Shown: positions 49,362 through 58,109 of the stretch, one piece after another
Numbering within the stretch: position 1 is the stretch's first letter
Layout of the letters: each line of letters begins with the position of its first letter
Source of the DNA: Psychroserpens burtonensis DSM 12212
GTDB taxonomy: Bacteria; Bacteroidota; Bacteroidia; Flavobacteriales; Flavobacteriaceae
DNA: 64,000 nucleotides
Assembly: GCF_000425305.1 (NCBI RefSeq)
Contig: NZ_AUDE01000022.1
Location: forward strand, 1 to 64,000
Direction of reading: 5' to 3'
Position numbers and translations under genes: made by a program
Notes under the pieces: generated by a model
Seen by the model: only the letters and a program-made list of their open reading frames with translations
What the model was told of the DNA's origin: nothing
The model's database searches: none

Positions 49362-50070
49362 TTATGGTTATATAAAAGTGGTATTACTACTAGTGTTAGT
49401 GGTGTTTTTATATGCGTTTTCTTCAGTGAGAAATGCAACGAGAACAGTGAAAACCCCAGAGATAAAATTTGTTGGAGACGACAATCTTTTTGTGACTCAT
49501 GAGACTGTTAGTAAATTGTTAATACAAAATCAAGAGAGTGTTACCAACAAGCCTAAAGATATTATAGATTTGAATCGATTGGAGTCTGCCCTAAACTCTA
49601 ATCCAATGATTAAGCAAGCACAAGTGTTTATGAGTGTTGATGGTGCGATCACTGCTGAAATTGAACAAAAAAAACCTATAGCAAGAGTAAGCACAAATGC
49701 TTCGTATTACATTGATGAAACAGGTGGTTTTATGCCTTTATCAACAAATTATACTGCACGCGTGCCGCTCATTACTGGATTAATTGAAAAAAATGATTTA
49801 GCAAATGTTCATGCTGTTGCTAGAAAAATTCAAGGTGATGACTTTTTGACGAAACACGTTGTAGTGATTCATCAAAATCGGGATAAAACTATTGATTTGA
49901 AATTTAGAAGCCATGATTTTAATATCCATTTAGGGACATTGAAATTATTAGATAAGAAGATTAATAATTTAAAAGCTTTCTATAAGAAGGCAATGAAAGA
50001 TAACACACTAGAAAATTATAAGCTAGTGAATTTAAAGTTTGATAAGCAAGTGATTTGCACCAAAAAGTAA
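49351..50070 (+). CDS. ftsQ: Cell-division protein FtsQ
   Basis: 239 residues: short cytoplasmic start, membrane helix at about 7-25, then a periplasmic domain including LESALNSNPMIKQAQVFMS and DGAITAEIEQKKPIARV, typical of the FtsQ beta domain. The POTRA-like region is present but diverged. It lies between murC (11 bp overlap) and ftsA (1 bp gap). It would connect early and late divisome proteins. Confidence 0.9.
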   Translation: MRVNYGYIKVVLLLVLVVFLYAFSSVRNATRTVKTPEIKFVGDDNLFVTHETVSKLLIQNQESVTNKPKDIIDLNRLESALNSNPMIKQAQVFMSVDGAITAEIEQKKPIARVSTNASYYIDETGGFMPLSTNYTARVPLITGLIEKNDLANVHAVARKIQGDDFLTKHVVVIHQNRDKTIDLKFRSHDFNIHLGTLKLLDKKINNLKAFYKKAMKDNTLENYKLVNLKFDKQVICTKK

Positions 50071-50071
50071 G

Positions 50072-51409
50072 ATGATGGAGAATAATAAAATTTCAGTAGG
50101 ACTTGATATCGGAACCACAAAAATAGTGGCTATGATTGGTCGTAAGAATGAATATGGCAAAGCCGAAATTTTAGGGATTGGTAAATCCAAGAGTTTGGGT
50201 GTGCATCGAGGTGTGGTTAATAATATTACGCAAACTATTCAATCTATTCAGCAGGCTGTTCAAGAAGCAGAAGCAGAAGCAGGACTTAAAATTGAAGACG
50301 TAACTGTCGGTATCGCAGGTCAGCATATTAGAAGTTTACAGCATAGTGATTACATCACCAGAGCAAATTCTGAGGTGGTTATTGATGAAGAGGATATTGA
50401 TCGTTTAATTAATCAGGTTCACAAATTAGTAATGCTTCCAGGCGAAGAAATAATTCACGTTTTACCACAAGAATATAAAATTGATGGTCAAGGTGAAATC
50501 AAAGAGCCCATTGGAATGTATGGTGGACGATTGGAAGCTAATTTTCATGTCGTTGTTGGTCAAGTATCCTCCATAAGGAATATTGGTCGCTGTGTAAAAA
50601 GTTCTGGTTTAGAACTAGAAGGGATTACATTAGAGCCTTTGGCATCTGCAAATGCAGTGTTAAGCCAAGAAGAAAAAGAAGCAGGTGTCGCTTTGATTGA
50701 TATAGGAGGTGGTACAACAGATTTAGCAGTATTTAAAGATGGTATTATTCGTCATACAGCTGTGATTCCTTTTGGAGGGAATGTTGTTACAGAAGACATC
50801 AAAGAAGGTTGCTCAATCATTGAAAAGCAAGCGGAATTATTGAAAATAAAATTTGGTTCTGCATGGCCAGGAGAAAATAAAGATAATGAGATTGTCTCTA
50901 TCCCTGGATTGCGTGGTCGTGAACCAAAAGAGATTACCTTAAAAAATCTCTCTAAAATCATTCATGCTCGTGTCGTAGAAATTGTTGAGCAAGTTTACGT
51001 AGAAATAAAAAATTACGGTCACGAGGAGCAAAAGAAAAAGTTAATTGCTGGTATTGTATTAACAGGTGGTGGTGCTCAATTAAAACATTTAAAACAGTTA
51101 GTGGAATACATTACAGGAATGGATACCAGAATTGGGTATCCCAATGAGCATTTGGCAGGAGGCAGTGATGATGATATTGCAAGTCCGTTGTATGCCACTG
51201 CAGTTGGATTAGTAATGGACGGATTAAAACGTCAAGAGCGCAGACGTATTGAGAAAGAGGTAGAGGAAATGTCTAATGTGGCAGTTGAACATTCCGAAGA
51301 AAATATATCACAAGAAGAAGAGGTTATAGAACCGCCAAGAAAAGAACGAAAATCATTTTTAGACAAGTTAACAGAGCGTGTTAAAGATTTTTTAGATAAC
51401 GCAGAATAA
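50072..51409 (+). CDS. ftsA: Cell-division protein FtsA
   Basis: Actin-like protein that anchors FtsZ to the membrane. Phosphate loops GLDIGTTKIVAMIG (N-terminal) and IDIGGGTTDLAVF, adenosine motif LTGGGAQL. The C-terminus carries a linker and an amphipathic helix, KSFLDKLTERVKDFLDNA, for membrane binding. 445 residues. Two consecutive ATG codons exist (50072 and 50075) and either may be used. Confidence 0.96.
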   Translation: MMENNKISVGLDIGTTKIVAMIGRKNEYGKAEILGIGKSKSLGVHRGVVNNITQTIQSIQQAVQEAEAEAGLKIEDVTVGIAGQHIRSLQHSDYITRANSEVVIDEEDIDRLINQVHKLVMLPGEEIIHVLPQEYKIDGQGEIKEPIGMYGGRLEANFHVVVGQVSSIRNIGRCVKSSGLELEGITLEPLASANAVLSQEEKEAGVALIDIGGGTTDLAVFKDGIIRHTAVIPFGGNVVTEDIKEGCSIIEKQAELLKIKFGSAWPGENKDNEIVSIPGLRGREPKEITLKNLSKIIHARVVEIVEQVYVEIKNYGHEEQKKKLIAGIVLTGGGAQLKHLKQLVEYITGMDTRIGYPNEHLAGGSDDDIASPLYATAVGLVMDGLKRQERRRIEKEVEEMSNVAVEHSEENISQEEEVIEPPRKERKSFLDKLTERVKDFLDNAE

Positions 51410-51419
51410 CATGGTGTGG

Positions 51420-51494
51420 GGATAAGTCGAGACTTATCCGTTATATAGAGTTGAGAGATAAAAAGAAAAACATAGGATAAGTCGCGACTTGTCC
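51420..51494. repeat. Twin palindromes between ftsA and ftsZ
   Basis: GGATAAGTCGAGACTTATCC at 51420-51439 and GGATAAGTCGCGACTTGTCC at 51475-51494 differ at two positions and are 55 bp apart. They fill most of the 109 bp gap. They could be a paired operator, RNA-processing hairpins that set the ftsZ:ftsA ratio, or dispersed repeats. Confidence 0.7.
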
Positions 51495-51518
51495 ATGCAA
51501 ATATAAAAAAGTAGGTTT

Positions 51519-53453
51519 ATGAGCAACAACAATGAGTTAGGCAACATAGCATTTGATTTACCAAAAAACCAATCTAACGTGATCAAAGTGATTGGAGTAG
51601 GAGGCGGAGGAAGCAACGCCATTAATCACATGTTTTTACAAGGGATTAAAGGAGTTGACTTCGTGATATGTAATACAGATGCACAAGCACTGCATAATAG
51701 CGGTGTTCCAAACAAAATCCAATTAGGAGTCAATTTAACTGAAGGTTTAGGAGCAGGAGCAAATCCAGAAGTAGGAGAACAAGCAGCAGTAGAGAGTATA
51801 GAAGATTTACGTCGCATGCTAGGTGCTAATACAAAGATGGTATTTATCACTGCAGGAATGGGTGGAGGAACTGGAACAGGAGCTGCGCCAGTTATCGCTA
51901 AACTAGCTAAAGAATTAGATATTTTAACTGTTGGTATTGTAACGATGCCATTTCTGTTTGAAGGAAAAACAAGAAACGAACAAGCTGCCAAAGGTATTGA
52001 TATACTGCGTTCACATGTTGATTCTTTGGTCGTAATTAATAATAATAAACTGCGTGAAGTTTATGGAAATCTAGGTTTTAAAGCTGGGTTTTCTAAAGCT
52101 GATGAAGTATTAGCTACGGCATCTCGAGGGATAGCCGAGGTTATTACCCATCACTATACACAAAACATTGATTTACGCGATGCTAAGACTGTATTGAGTA
52201 ATAGTGGCACCGCAATTATGGGGTCGTCAACGTCGTCTGGTAAATCCAGAGCACAAGAAGCGATTATGCAGGCTTTAGATTCACCATTATTAAATGATAA
52301 TAAAATTACTGGAGCTAAAAACGTGTTGTTGCTTATCGTTTCTGGTTCTCAAGAAATTACTATTGATGAGATTGGAGAAATCAATGACCATATTCAAAAT
52401 GAAGCAGGTCATGGCGCTAATATTATCATGGGTGTTGGTGAAGATGAATCTTTACAAGAATCAATTTCTGTAACTATAATTGCTACTGGTTTTGATTTAG
52501 ATCAACAGCATGAAATTTCTAATACCGAACAAAAGAAAGTTATTCATGCTTTAGAGGAGGATAGACATGATGATGTTCATGTTAAAGAAAGTAGTCCTGC
52601 AATTATAACACCAGATATCATTCTTGAAAAAGAAGCGATTAAAACTCCCGAGGTTGTCATACATACCTTGGTTGATGATGAAGATGTTAGTAATGTTGTC
52701 GTGAATAACTTAGAAACAGATTTAATCAAAACAACAGACATCATTAAAAATATCAATATTGTTTATGACGAAGTTTTAGATCATAAAGTGAGAGAAGAAG
52801 AGTTTATTATAACGTCTATACAAGAGGTTAAAGAAGCGATTGTTGAGGAGGTAGAAGAAGAACAAATCACACTCACTTTTGATTTACCTTTATCTTTTGG
52901 TGCTTCGGAAGGCGAGGTAGAAGAAGAAATAGAAGAGGATAAAACTATTTTTACTCTAGAAGATGACGTAAGAGATTTAGAAGTAAAAGAACATATTGAA
53001 GTAATTCCTGTTACAGAGGCTAACGAAGAAGGAGAGAAGCGCTATGCTTTAGATGATTTTATGACTTATGAATCTGCAATGAATAAAACGAAAATTAAAA
53101 CGCAGCCAGAGGTTGAAGAGGAAGTCGTTTTTGAAAAGAAGACGATTGAATCTAAAGTTAAAGATGCGCAAGTAGTTGACGAGATTGACCCTATGAATAG
53201 TCCAATTTCAGAATTATTAAAAGATAGAGCAGACGAGAGACGTCGTAAGATGAAAGATTTCAATTACAAGTTTAATACTGCCAAGATTGATGAAATTGAA
53301 AAAGAACCTGCATATAAAAGGCAAGGTGTGAATTTAGATGATGCTCAGCATTCATCAGAAACCAACGCTTCTAGAACATCTGTTTCCAGTGATGAAAACG
53401 ATGATATTCAATTAAGAAGTAATAATTCATTTTTACACGACAACGTAGATTAG
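51519..53453 (+). CDS. ftsZ: Cell-division protein FtsZ with a long acidic C-terminal extension
   Basis: Tubulin-like GTPase forming the division ring. GVGGGGSNAINHM (27-39) and the tubulin signature GGGTGTG (115-121) are intact. The globular part ends near residue 325. The following ~270 residues are acidic and low in complexity (many E, D, V and I), much longer than the ~50-residue linker of E. coli FtsZ (383 residues in all). The conserved FtsA-binding peptide appears as EPAYKRQGV at about 596-604, followed by a further 40-residue tail. 644 residues in total. It is last in the cluster and followed by a terminator. Confidence 0.96.
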   Translation: MSNNNELGNIAFDLPKNQSNVIKVIGVGGGGSNAINHMFLQGIKGVDFVICNTDAQALHNSGVPNKIQLGVNLTEGLGAGANPEVGEQAAVESIEDLRRMLGANTKMVFITAGMGGGTGTGAAPVIAKLAKELDILTVGIVTMPFLFEGKTRNEQAAKGIDILRSHVDSLVVINNNKLREVYGNLGFKAGFSKADEVLATASRGIAEVITHHYTQNIDLRDAKTVLSNSGTAIMGSSTSSGKSRAQEAIMQALDSPLLNDNKITGAKNVLLLIVSGSQEITIDEIGEINDHIQNEAGHGANIIMGVGEDESLQESISVTIIATGFDLDQQHEISNTEQKKVIHALEEDRHDDVHVKESSPAIITPDIILEKEAIKTPEVVIHTLVDDEDVSNVVVNNLETDLIKTTDIIKNINIVYDEVLDHKVREEEFIITSIQEVKEAIVEEVEEEQITLTFDLPLSFGASEGEVEEEIEEDKTIFTLEDDVRDLEVKEHIEVIPVTEANEEGEKRYALDDFMTYESAMNKTKIKTQPEVEEEVVFEKKTIESKVKDAQVVDEIDPMNSPISELLKDRADERRRKMKDFNYKFNTAKIDEIEKEPAYKRQGVNLDDAQHSSETNASRTSVSSDENDDIQLRSNNSFLHDNVD

Positions 53454-53488
53454 TAGCAAATTTAGTGTAGTGTGTCACACTTTGTTAG

Positions 53489-53524
53489 ACCCGAAAAATT
53501 GAAATATATTTTTCGGGTTTTTTA
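53489..53524 (+). terminator. Terminator after ftsZ
   Basis: ACCCGAAAAAT (53489-53499) pairs with ATTTTTCGGGT (53508-53518) and is followed by six T. It closes the dcw transcript. Confidence 0.9.
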
Positions 53525-53570
53525 TCTTTTCTTCGGAAATATTAGCATAATATTATATGGTCAATTTTAG

Positions 53571-53578
53571 TATCTTCG
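53571..53578 (+). promoter_or_regulatory. Candidate -7 box of yqeY
   Basis: TATCTTCG, a TAnnTTCG variant, 24 bp before the ATG at 53603. No clear -33 box. Confidence 0.4.
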
Positions 53579-53602
53579 CTTTTCAATTAAATAGAATATA
53601 TT

Positions 53603-54049
53603 ATGAGTTTACAAATTGAAATAATGGCTGCTATGAAGACAGCGATGAAAGCGAAGGATCAAACAGCTTTAGCTGCATTACGCGCAGTAAAATCTGAGAT
53701 ATTACTCATTCAAACATCTGGTGAAGCAGGAGAATTAACAGAAGAGCAAGAAATTAATATTTTATCAAAGTTGGTTAAGCAACGTAAGGATAGTGCCGCG
53801 ATATATTTAGAACAGGATCGAAAAGATTTAGCATTGCCAGAAATTGATCAAGCAGAAGTTATCAGTCAGTTTTTACCAGAAGCTCTTAGTGAGGAGGAGA
53901 TTGAAAAAGTAGTTGTAATGACTATTGATCAATTAGGTGCAGTAGGTATGAAAGATATGGGTAAAGTGATGGGAATCGTAAATAAGGAACTTGCAGGACA
54001 AGCAGATGGTAAAACGATTTCTAATATTGTGAAAGCAAAGCTGTCTTAG
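53603..54049 (+). CDS. yqeY: GatB/YqeY domain protein
   Basis: 148 residues matching the free-standing YqeY form of the tRNA-binding domain found at the C-terminus of GatB. Recognisable parts are MKAKDQTALAALRAVKSEIL and the C-terminal GMKDMGKVMGIVNKELAGQADG block. The family is suspected of acting on amidation of misacylated tRNA but has no firm activity. It commonly follows ftsZ in flavobacteria. Confidence 0.92.
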   Translation: MSLQIEIMAAMKTAMKAKDQTALAALRAVKSEILLIQTSGEAGELTEEQEINILSKLVKQRKDSAAIYLEQDRKDLALPEIDQAEVISQFLPEALSEEEIEKVVVMTIDQLGAVGMKDMGKVMGIVNKELAGQADGKTISNIVKAKLS

Positions 54050-54076
54050 ATAGTGAGATGCTTATTCGAATAAGTA

Positions 54077-54084
54077 TAAATTTG
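54077..54084 (+). promoter_or_regulatory. Candidate -7 box of tRNA-Arg
   Basis: TAAATTTG, an exact TAnnTTTG match, 31 bp before the tRNA 5' end and just after the palindrome CTTATTCGAATAAG at 54061-54074. Confidence 0.4.
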
Positions 54085-54115
54085 AGTAGTGAAATAAAAT
54101 TAGTAATGTTGAATT

Positions 54116-54189
54116 GGCCACGTGGCGCAACTGAATAGCGCATCAGATTTCGGCTCTGACGGTTGGGGGTTTGAGTCCCTTCGTGGTCA
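54116..54189 (+). tRNA. tRNA-Arg (anticodon TCG), CCA not encoded
   Basis: 74-nt cloverleaf. Acceptor stem GGCCACG / CGTGGTC with one G-U, D-stem GCGC / GCGC, anticodon stem TCAGA / TCTGA with loop TTTCGGC and anticodon TCG at 54150-54152, and T-stem GGGGG / CCCTT with two G-U. D-loop AACTGAATA has A at position 19 and T-loop TTTGAGT has T at position 56, so the usual G19-C56 tertiary pair is replaced by A-U. The sequence after A73 is CGA, so CCA must be added enzymatically. Confidence 0.94.
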
Positions 54190-54201
54190 CGAATTAATTA
54201 G

Positions 54202-54252
54202 AAACCTAAGTGTTAAATCGAGCTTGCTTGAATTTATAAACTTAGGTTTTTT
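54202..54252 (+). terminator. Terminator after tRNA-Arg
   Basis: AAACCTAAG (54202-54210) pairs with CTTAGGTTT (54241-54249), with weak inner pairing TAAAT / ATTTA, followed by a T-run. Confidence 0.75.
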
Positions 54253-54393
54253 GATTATTAAAGCAGAGCATTGAGGAGGCTTTACTAATTGCAGCACTAT
54301 AAAATGTTTGTAATAATAAATCAACTAATTGAGACCAATAGAGTGGGTTTGAAATTTCCGAAGAAAAATAAAAACAAATTTTAAAGCAATTTA

Positions 54394-55281
54394 ATGTCCG
54401 TAGGTTTTCAAATACTTTTATTAATTCAAAGTGACAAATTCGCAGAAAGAGAGGACGTGATTGCCAATTATTTTTTAATATTTGGTGCTTTTTTAATGCT
54501 CATTTTTTTTATATGGCGCTTGTTGTATTTTTTTGAAATGGCCTATGTAGAGTATTTCAACAAAAAGTTATTTGTAAATCATGTGTATTTTAGAAAAAGA
54601 AAACTCACAAAAAGTCAGAAAGCTATATTAAGACAGAATTTTAAATTCTATCAAAAACTATCGCTAAAGTATCAATCTTATTTTGAGCATCGCGTACATC
54701 AATTTATAAATAGAAGAGAGTTTCTAGGCAATAATGTTGAGGTTACTGAGGAGATGAGAGTTATAATATCGGCTACATTGGTGAAATTAACTTTTGGACT
54801 GAGAGATTATAATATTAAGTCTGTTGAGCGCATTATCTTTTATCCAAAAGAATTTTATTCGCGAACTAATGAAGCGTATCATAAAGGAGAATTTAACTTA
54901 GGCTTAAAAGCGTTGGTGTTTTCGTGGGAAGATGTTTTACATGGCTATGAAATACAGGATGATAATTTGAATTTAGCAATACATGAGTTGACACATGCCA
55001 TTCATTTTTATTATATGGGTGTGAGACGTCGCAGTACAAGTGCTGCTATATTTTTAGATACTTTTGTAGAACTAACTAATATGCTTGATAATAAGCCAGA
55101 ATTGAAGACTAAATTAGTTCAGTCTAACTTTTTAAGGGCATATGCTTTTACAAATCAGTTTGAATTTTTATCTGTCATTATTGAGACCTTTATCGAGTCT
55201 CCTCAGCTTTTTAAAACAGAATTCCCAAGTATTTATAGTAAAGTTAAAACCATGTTAGGTTTTAATTTTTCGGGTTATTAG
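54394..55281 (+). CDS. MtfA-like zinc metallopeptidase (M90 family)
   Basis: 295 residues. An N-terminal membrane helix (about residues 25-48) precedes a soluble domain with the zinc site HELTH at 197-201 in AIHELTHAIHF. MtfA in enterobacteria binds the Mlc repressor and is a peptidase; the flavobacterial relatives are membrane-anchored and of unknown substrate. The reading frame ends 3 bp from the stop of the convergent LysR gene. Confidence 0.85.
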   Translation: MSVGFQILLLIQSDKFAEREDVIANYFLIFGAFLMLIFFIWRLLYFFEMAYVEYFNKKLFVNHVYFRKRKLTKSQKAILRQNFKFYQKLSLKYQSYFEHRVHQFINRREFLGNNVEVTEEMRVIISATLVKLTFGLRDYNIKSVERIIFYPKEFYSRTNEAYHKGEFNLGLKALVFSWEDVLHGYEIQDDNLNLAIHELTHAIHFYYMGVRRRSTSAAIFLDTFVELTNMLDNKPELKTKLVQSNFLRAYAFTNQFEFLSVIIETFIESPQLFKTEFPSIYSKVKTMLGFNFSGY

Positions 55282-55284
55282 TGC

Positions 55285-56208
55285 TTAGTAATTGTTGAGC
55301 CAATTAAAATGCGTTTCTGTGATTTTTGCTTTTGATTCATTAATGTGCTCTACAAAGTGTTTTGCAATGGAAGATAGGTTTTTTGATTTTAACCAGATTA
55401 AATTCCAATTCGTAATCAGAGGCAGACCTTTCATTGGGATGATCTGTAAGTCGCCATTATTGAGTTCGTTTTTAATTCCGATGAGTGGCATAATTGAAAA
55501 CCCTAAACCAGCAATTACGGCTTGTTTTAATGCTTCATTAGATTCTAACTCCATTTTTTTATAGGTAGATATTTTGTGTGAGGTTATGAAATTTTCCATT
55601 TGTTCTCGTGTCGCAGACCCTTGTTCTCTATATATAAGGGGGATTTCTTCAAAGACTGCTTGAGACACTTTTTCTCCAGTATGTTCATATTGTTTTCCAA
55701 CAACAAGATAGAGTTTGTTTTCCATAAGAGGAATACTTACTATTTTTAGGTGTTTTGGCAATACAGAGACCATAGCGAGATCAACTAAGTTGTTTTCTAA
55801 TGATTTTACAACTTCAGATTTATTGGTAACATCCATACTTAAATCTACACCTTTGTGGTTGTTTATAAAATCGGTTAATAAGTATGGCATTACATATTTA
55901 GCGGTTGAAACGATCGCTATTTTTAGTTTTCCCGCCAACTCACCTTGAAATGATAATGCTTTATAATTGATAGCATTTACTTCGCTTAGAATATTCTCGG
56001 CAGCGAGTGCTATTTCTTCTCCAAACTCAGTGATGTATATTTTTCGTCCAACAACTTCAAATAGTGGAATATCAAACTGATCTTGAAATTTTTTTAACTG
56101 TATGGATACAGCGGGTTGAGTGAGGAATAATTCTTCTGAAGCTTTAGTAACGCTTTTGAGCTTGGCTACTTTATAAAAAATATCTAATTGATGTAATGTG
56201 TAATGCAT
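55285..56208 (-). CDS. LysR-family transcriptional regulator
   Basis: 307 residues. The N-terminal winged helix-turn-helix spans residues 1-60 (HQLDIFYKVAKLKSVTKASE then LFLTQPAVSIQLKKF). The effector-binding domain extends from about 90 to 295. Regulators of this type with a similar start are often annotated cysteine- or carbon-metabolism regulators, but no target gene is adjacent here, so no regulon can be stated. Confidence 0.92.
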   Translation of the reverse strand: MHYTLHQLDIFYKVAKLKSVTKASEELFLTQPAVSIQLKKFQDQFDIPLFEVVGRKIYITEFGEEIALAAENILSEVNAINYKALSFQGELAGKLKIAIVSTAKYVMPYLLTDFINNHKGVDLSMDVTNKSEVVKSLENNLVDLAMVSVLPKHLKIVSIPLMENKLYLVVGKQYEHTGEKVSQAVFEEIPLIYREQGSATREQMENFITSHKISTYKKMELESNEALKQAVIAGLGFSIMPLIGIKNELNNGDLQIIPMKGLPLITNWNLIWLKSKNLSSIAKHFVEHINESKAKITETHFNWLNNY

Positions 56209-56282
56209 TATTTATATTTATGAATGATTAAATAAATATAAATAAAAATATATGATTTTGAGTTTAGTTTATGTAAAAAAAC

Positions 56283-56313
56283 AAACCCAAATACTAATTT
56301 GGTATTTGGGTTT
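56283..56313 (-). terminator. Terminator of the porin-like gene
   Basis: AAACCCAAATAC (56283-56294) and GTATTTGGGTTT (56302-56313) form a perfect 12 bp stem. On the minus strand it is followed by a T-rich tail. It lies 25 bp past the porin-like stop. Confidence 0.85.
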
Positions 56314-56337
56314 TATAATTATTAATGACTTTTTTGC

Positions 56338-56922
56338 TTACAGTTTAAAAACTGCATAAAGCATATATTGAAAGTGATTGTTACCATACCTTTCATCTTT
56401 ATGATTGAATGCAAATTTACCGACACCTTGTAAGCTAACACCTATGTCCGAATTTATCCAATAGATACCTCCCAAAACAAAATTAGCAGATCCATTGAGC
56501 TCGTCTACAGTGAAAATCCCTAAACCACTACCTACATAAAGGTCTAACCAAGGCGCATTTCGAAAAATCTCCTCATCAAAGTAATATTTGAAATACGTAT
56601 TTGTAGAGAAATAAGTAAATTCTTGTGGTAATACACCATCATCAATTCTTGATGAGGTATTAAACTTGTTTAAAGTAATGTCTTGTTCTATAGCAAAATA
56701 TCTACTCCATCTATACTGAGCAGCCAAAGCAAGAGGTTGGCTAAATTCAAACTGATCTACTCTTTTGAAAGGATTTTGAGTTCCTAAACTACCTACAGCA
56801 TTGACACCAACACTTACAGTCCAAGAGGCAATATCTCTAAATTGTGATTTTGATAACCTTTGAGAATAACTATCAAAACTAAAAAGCGAGACTAATACTA
56901 TAATTAAAACTATCTTTTTCAT
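56338..56922 (-). CDS. Small outer-membrane beta-barrel protein
   Basis: 194 residues with a signal peptide (MKKIVLIIVLVSLFSFDSYS, cleavage near QRLSKSQ) and strand-like alternation ending in an aromatic-rich C-terminus (HFQYMLYAVFKL), typical of OmpA-like or porin-family barrels. It has its own promoter and terminator. No partner gene indicates a function. Confidence 0.8.
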   Translation of the reverse strand: MKKIVLIIVLVSLFSFDSYSQRLSKSQFRDIASWTVSVGVNAVGSLGTQNPFKRVDQFEFSQPLALAAQYRWSRYFAIEQDITLNKFNTSSRIDDGVLPQEFTYFSTNTYFKYYFDEEIFRNAPWLDLYVGSGLGIFTVDELNGSANFVLGGIYWINSDIGVSLQGVGKFAFNHKDERYGNNHFQYMLYAVFKL

Positions 56923-56942
56923 ATTGTTATTATGCTTTCGCC

Positions 56943-56975
56943 CAAAGATATACTTTTGGTTAATTATATTACAAA
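56943..56975 (-). promoter_or_regulatory. Promoter of the porin-like gene
   Basis: On the minus strand, TTTG (56972-56975), 21 bp spacer, TATCTTTG (56943-56950), 21 bp before the ATG. A good -33/-7 match. Confidence 0.65.
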
Positions 56976-57002
56976 TATAACGTCAAAGTTATCGTTTTTA
57001 TA

Positions 57003-58067
57003 CTAAAATTTTGACTTTAAAAGAGATAAAATCCGTCTGTAGTCTTTTATTATATCTATTCTATAATTTTTATTCTTGACAAAAAAGAAGGATCGATGAC
57101 ATATCAATTTGATGAGCATTGATTTTTTTAACAGAATATCAGTTATTTTTTTTAAAAATTTATTATTCATTCTTTTCAAAAAAAGTTGAGACCTAAATGT
57201 GTTTGATGATACGTCGTTAAAATCACTAAAGAAAAGATGACCAATGGCTATATAGCTTTTAACAAAAGGAAGCTTAAGAAACCCCGTGTCAGTTGTCGTT
57301 AAAGTTTTCATAATTATCATAGTGTCATACAGCGAACGTAGGCTCATTGAATTATAAAAGTACCCAAAATCGTTTACCTGAAAATTTAAAATAGAATGCT
57401 CTAGAAGATGTTGTCGATTAGGAATAGATATGTTTTTTACATTCTTTTTGCTATTTAAAATTTCTTCTGCGTTCAATATACCTTTATATGGCTGTATTAA
57501 TACTTTTCTATGAACTTCAACTGCTCCAATAAATTTTAGAGGAATTAATCGTGGTAAGTGTTTATGCTCAAAATATTTTGAACCTAAGGTTTGTTCTATA
57601 TCAGTATATCCTTCTTTCAAAAGAATACCATAAGACTTGTTGACCTCATTGAGCTCTACCAAAATATCAATATCTCCAACCATACGTTCTCCTGGATCTT
57701 CAAAATAGTTTCCAGCTAACAAAGCGGTTCCTTTTAATAGCGTGTAATTAATATTATTTTTGTTAAAAATATCGGTTATGTGAGTTACTTGCGTCATCAA
57801 ACTATGATTCCGGTTTCTGTTAATATGAGTAATCTCTTTGAGGTATATGACTAAGTCTTTGGGAAGATATATGAGTAATTCCTTTTGAGACAACCTGCAA
57901 TAACATGCAGGCAATACTAAATGGTTACTAGCGATAGTTACAAACTGGTCCCAATCTATTGTGGAAGACGATAATTTAAGTTTTAACCCTTCTATAGAAT
58001 TTTTAAAACTTAAAATATCAGCGATAAGCCGCAGTGTCTCTTTATATGTGTTTTTTATTGATGGCAA
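57003..58067 (-). CDS. Nucleotidyltransferase-fold protein (NTP_transf_5 type), peptide-modification context
   Basis: 354 residues. The nucleotidyltransferase core shows YTLLKGTALLAGNYF (about 109-122), with the conserved KG, and the metal-binding GDIDILVEL (131-139; D132 and D134). This matches the family of uncharacterised nucleotidyltransferases often encoded in lasso-peptide and related RiPP loci next to an HPr-kinase-like gene. It follows the kinase gene by 42 bp on the same strand. A likely role is nucleotidyl transfer to a peptide or to the phosphopeptide made by the kinase. The substrate is inferred from context only. Confidence 0.78.
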   Translation of the reverse strand: MPSIKNTYKETLRLIADILSFKNSIEGLKLKLSSSTIDWDQFVTIASNHLVLPACYCRLSQKELLIYLPKDLVIYLKEITHINRNRNHSLMTQVTHITDIFNKNNINYTLLKGTALLAGNYFEDPGERMVGDIDILVELNEVNKSYGILLKEGYTDIEQTLGSKYFEHKHLPRLIPLKFIGAVEVHRKVLIQPYKGILNAEEILNSKKNVKNISIPNRQHLLEHSILNFQVNDFGYFYNSMSLRSLYDTMIIMKTLTTTDTGFLKLPFVKSYIAIGHLFFSDFNDVSSNTFRSQLFLKRMNNKFLKKITDILLKKSMLIKLICHRSFFFVKNKNYRIDIIKDYRRILSLLKSKF

Positions 58068-58109
58068 ATGTTTAGTTTAAATACGATGTCTATTGAATCA
58101 AATAGTAAG

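Noticed and set aside
54061-54074. Palindrome CTTATTCGAATAAG as a terminator of yqeY
   Set aside because: No T-run follows and the loop would be absent; more likely an incidental dyad or an operator near the tRNA promoter.
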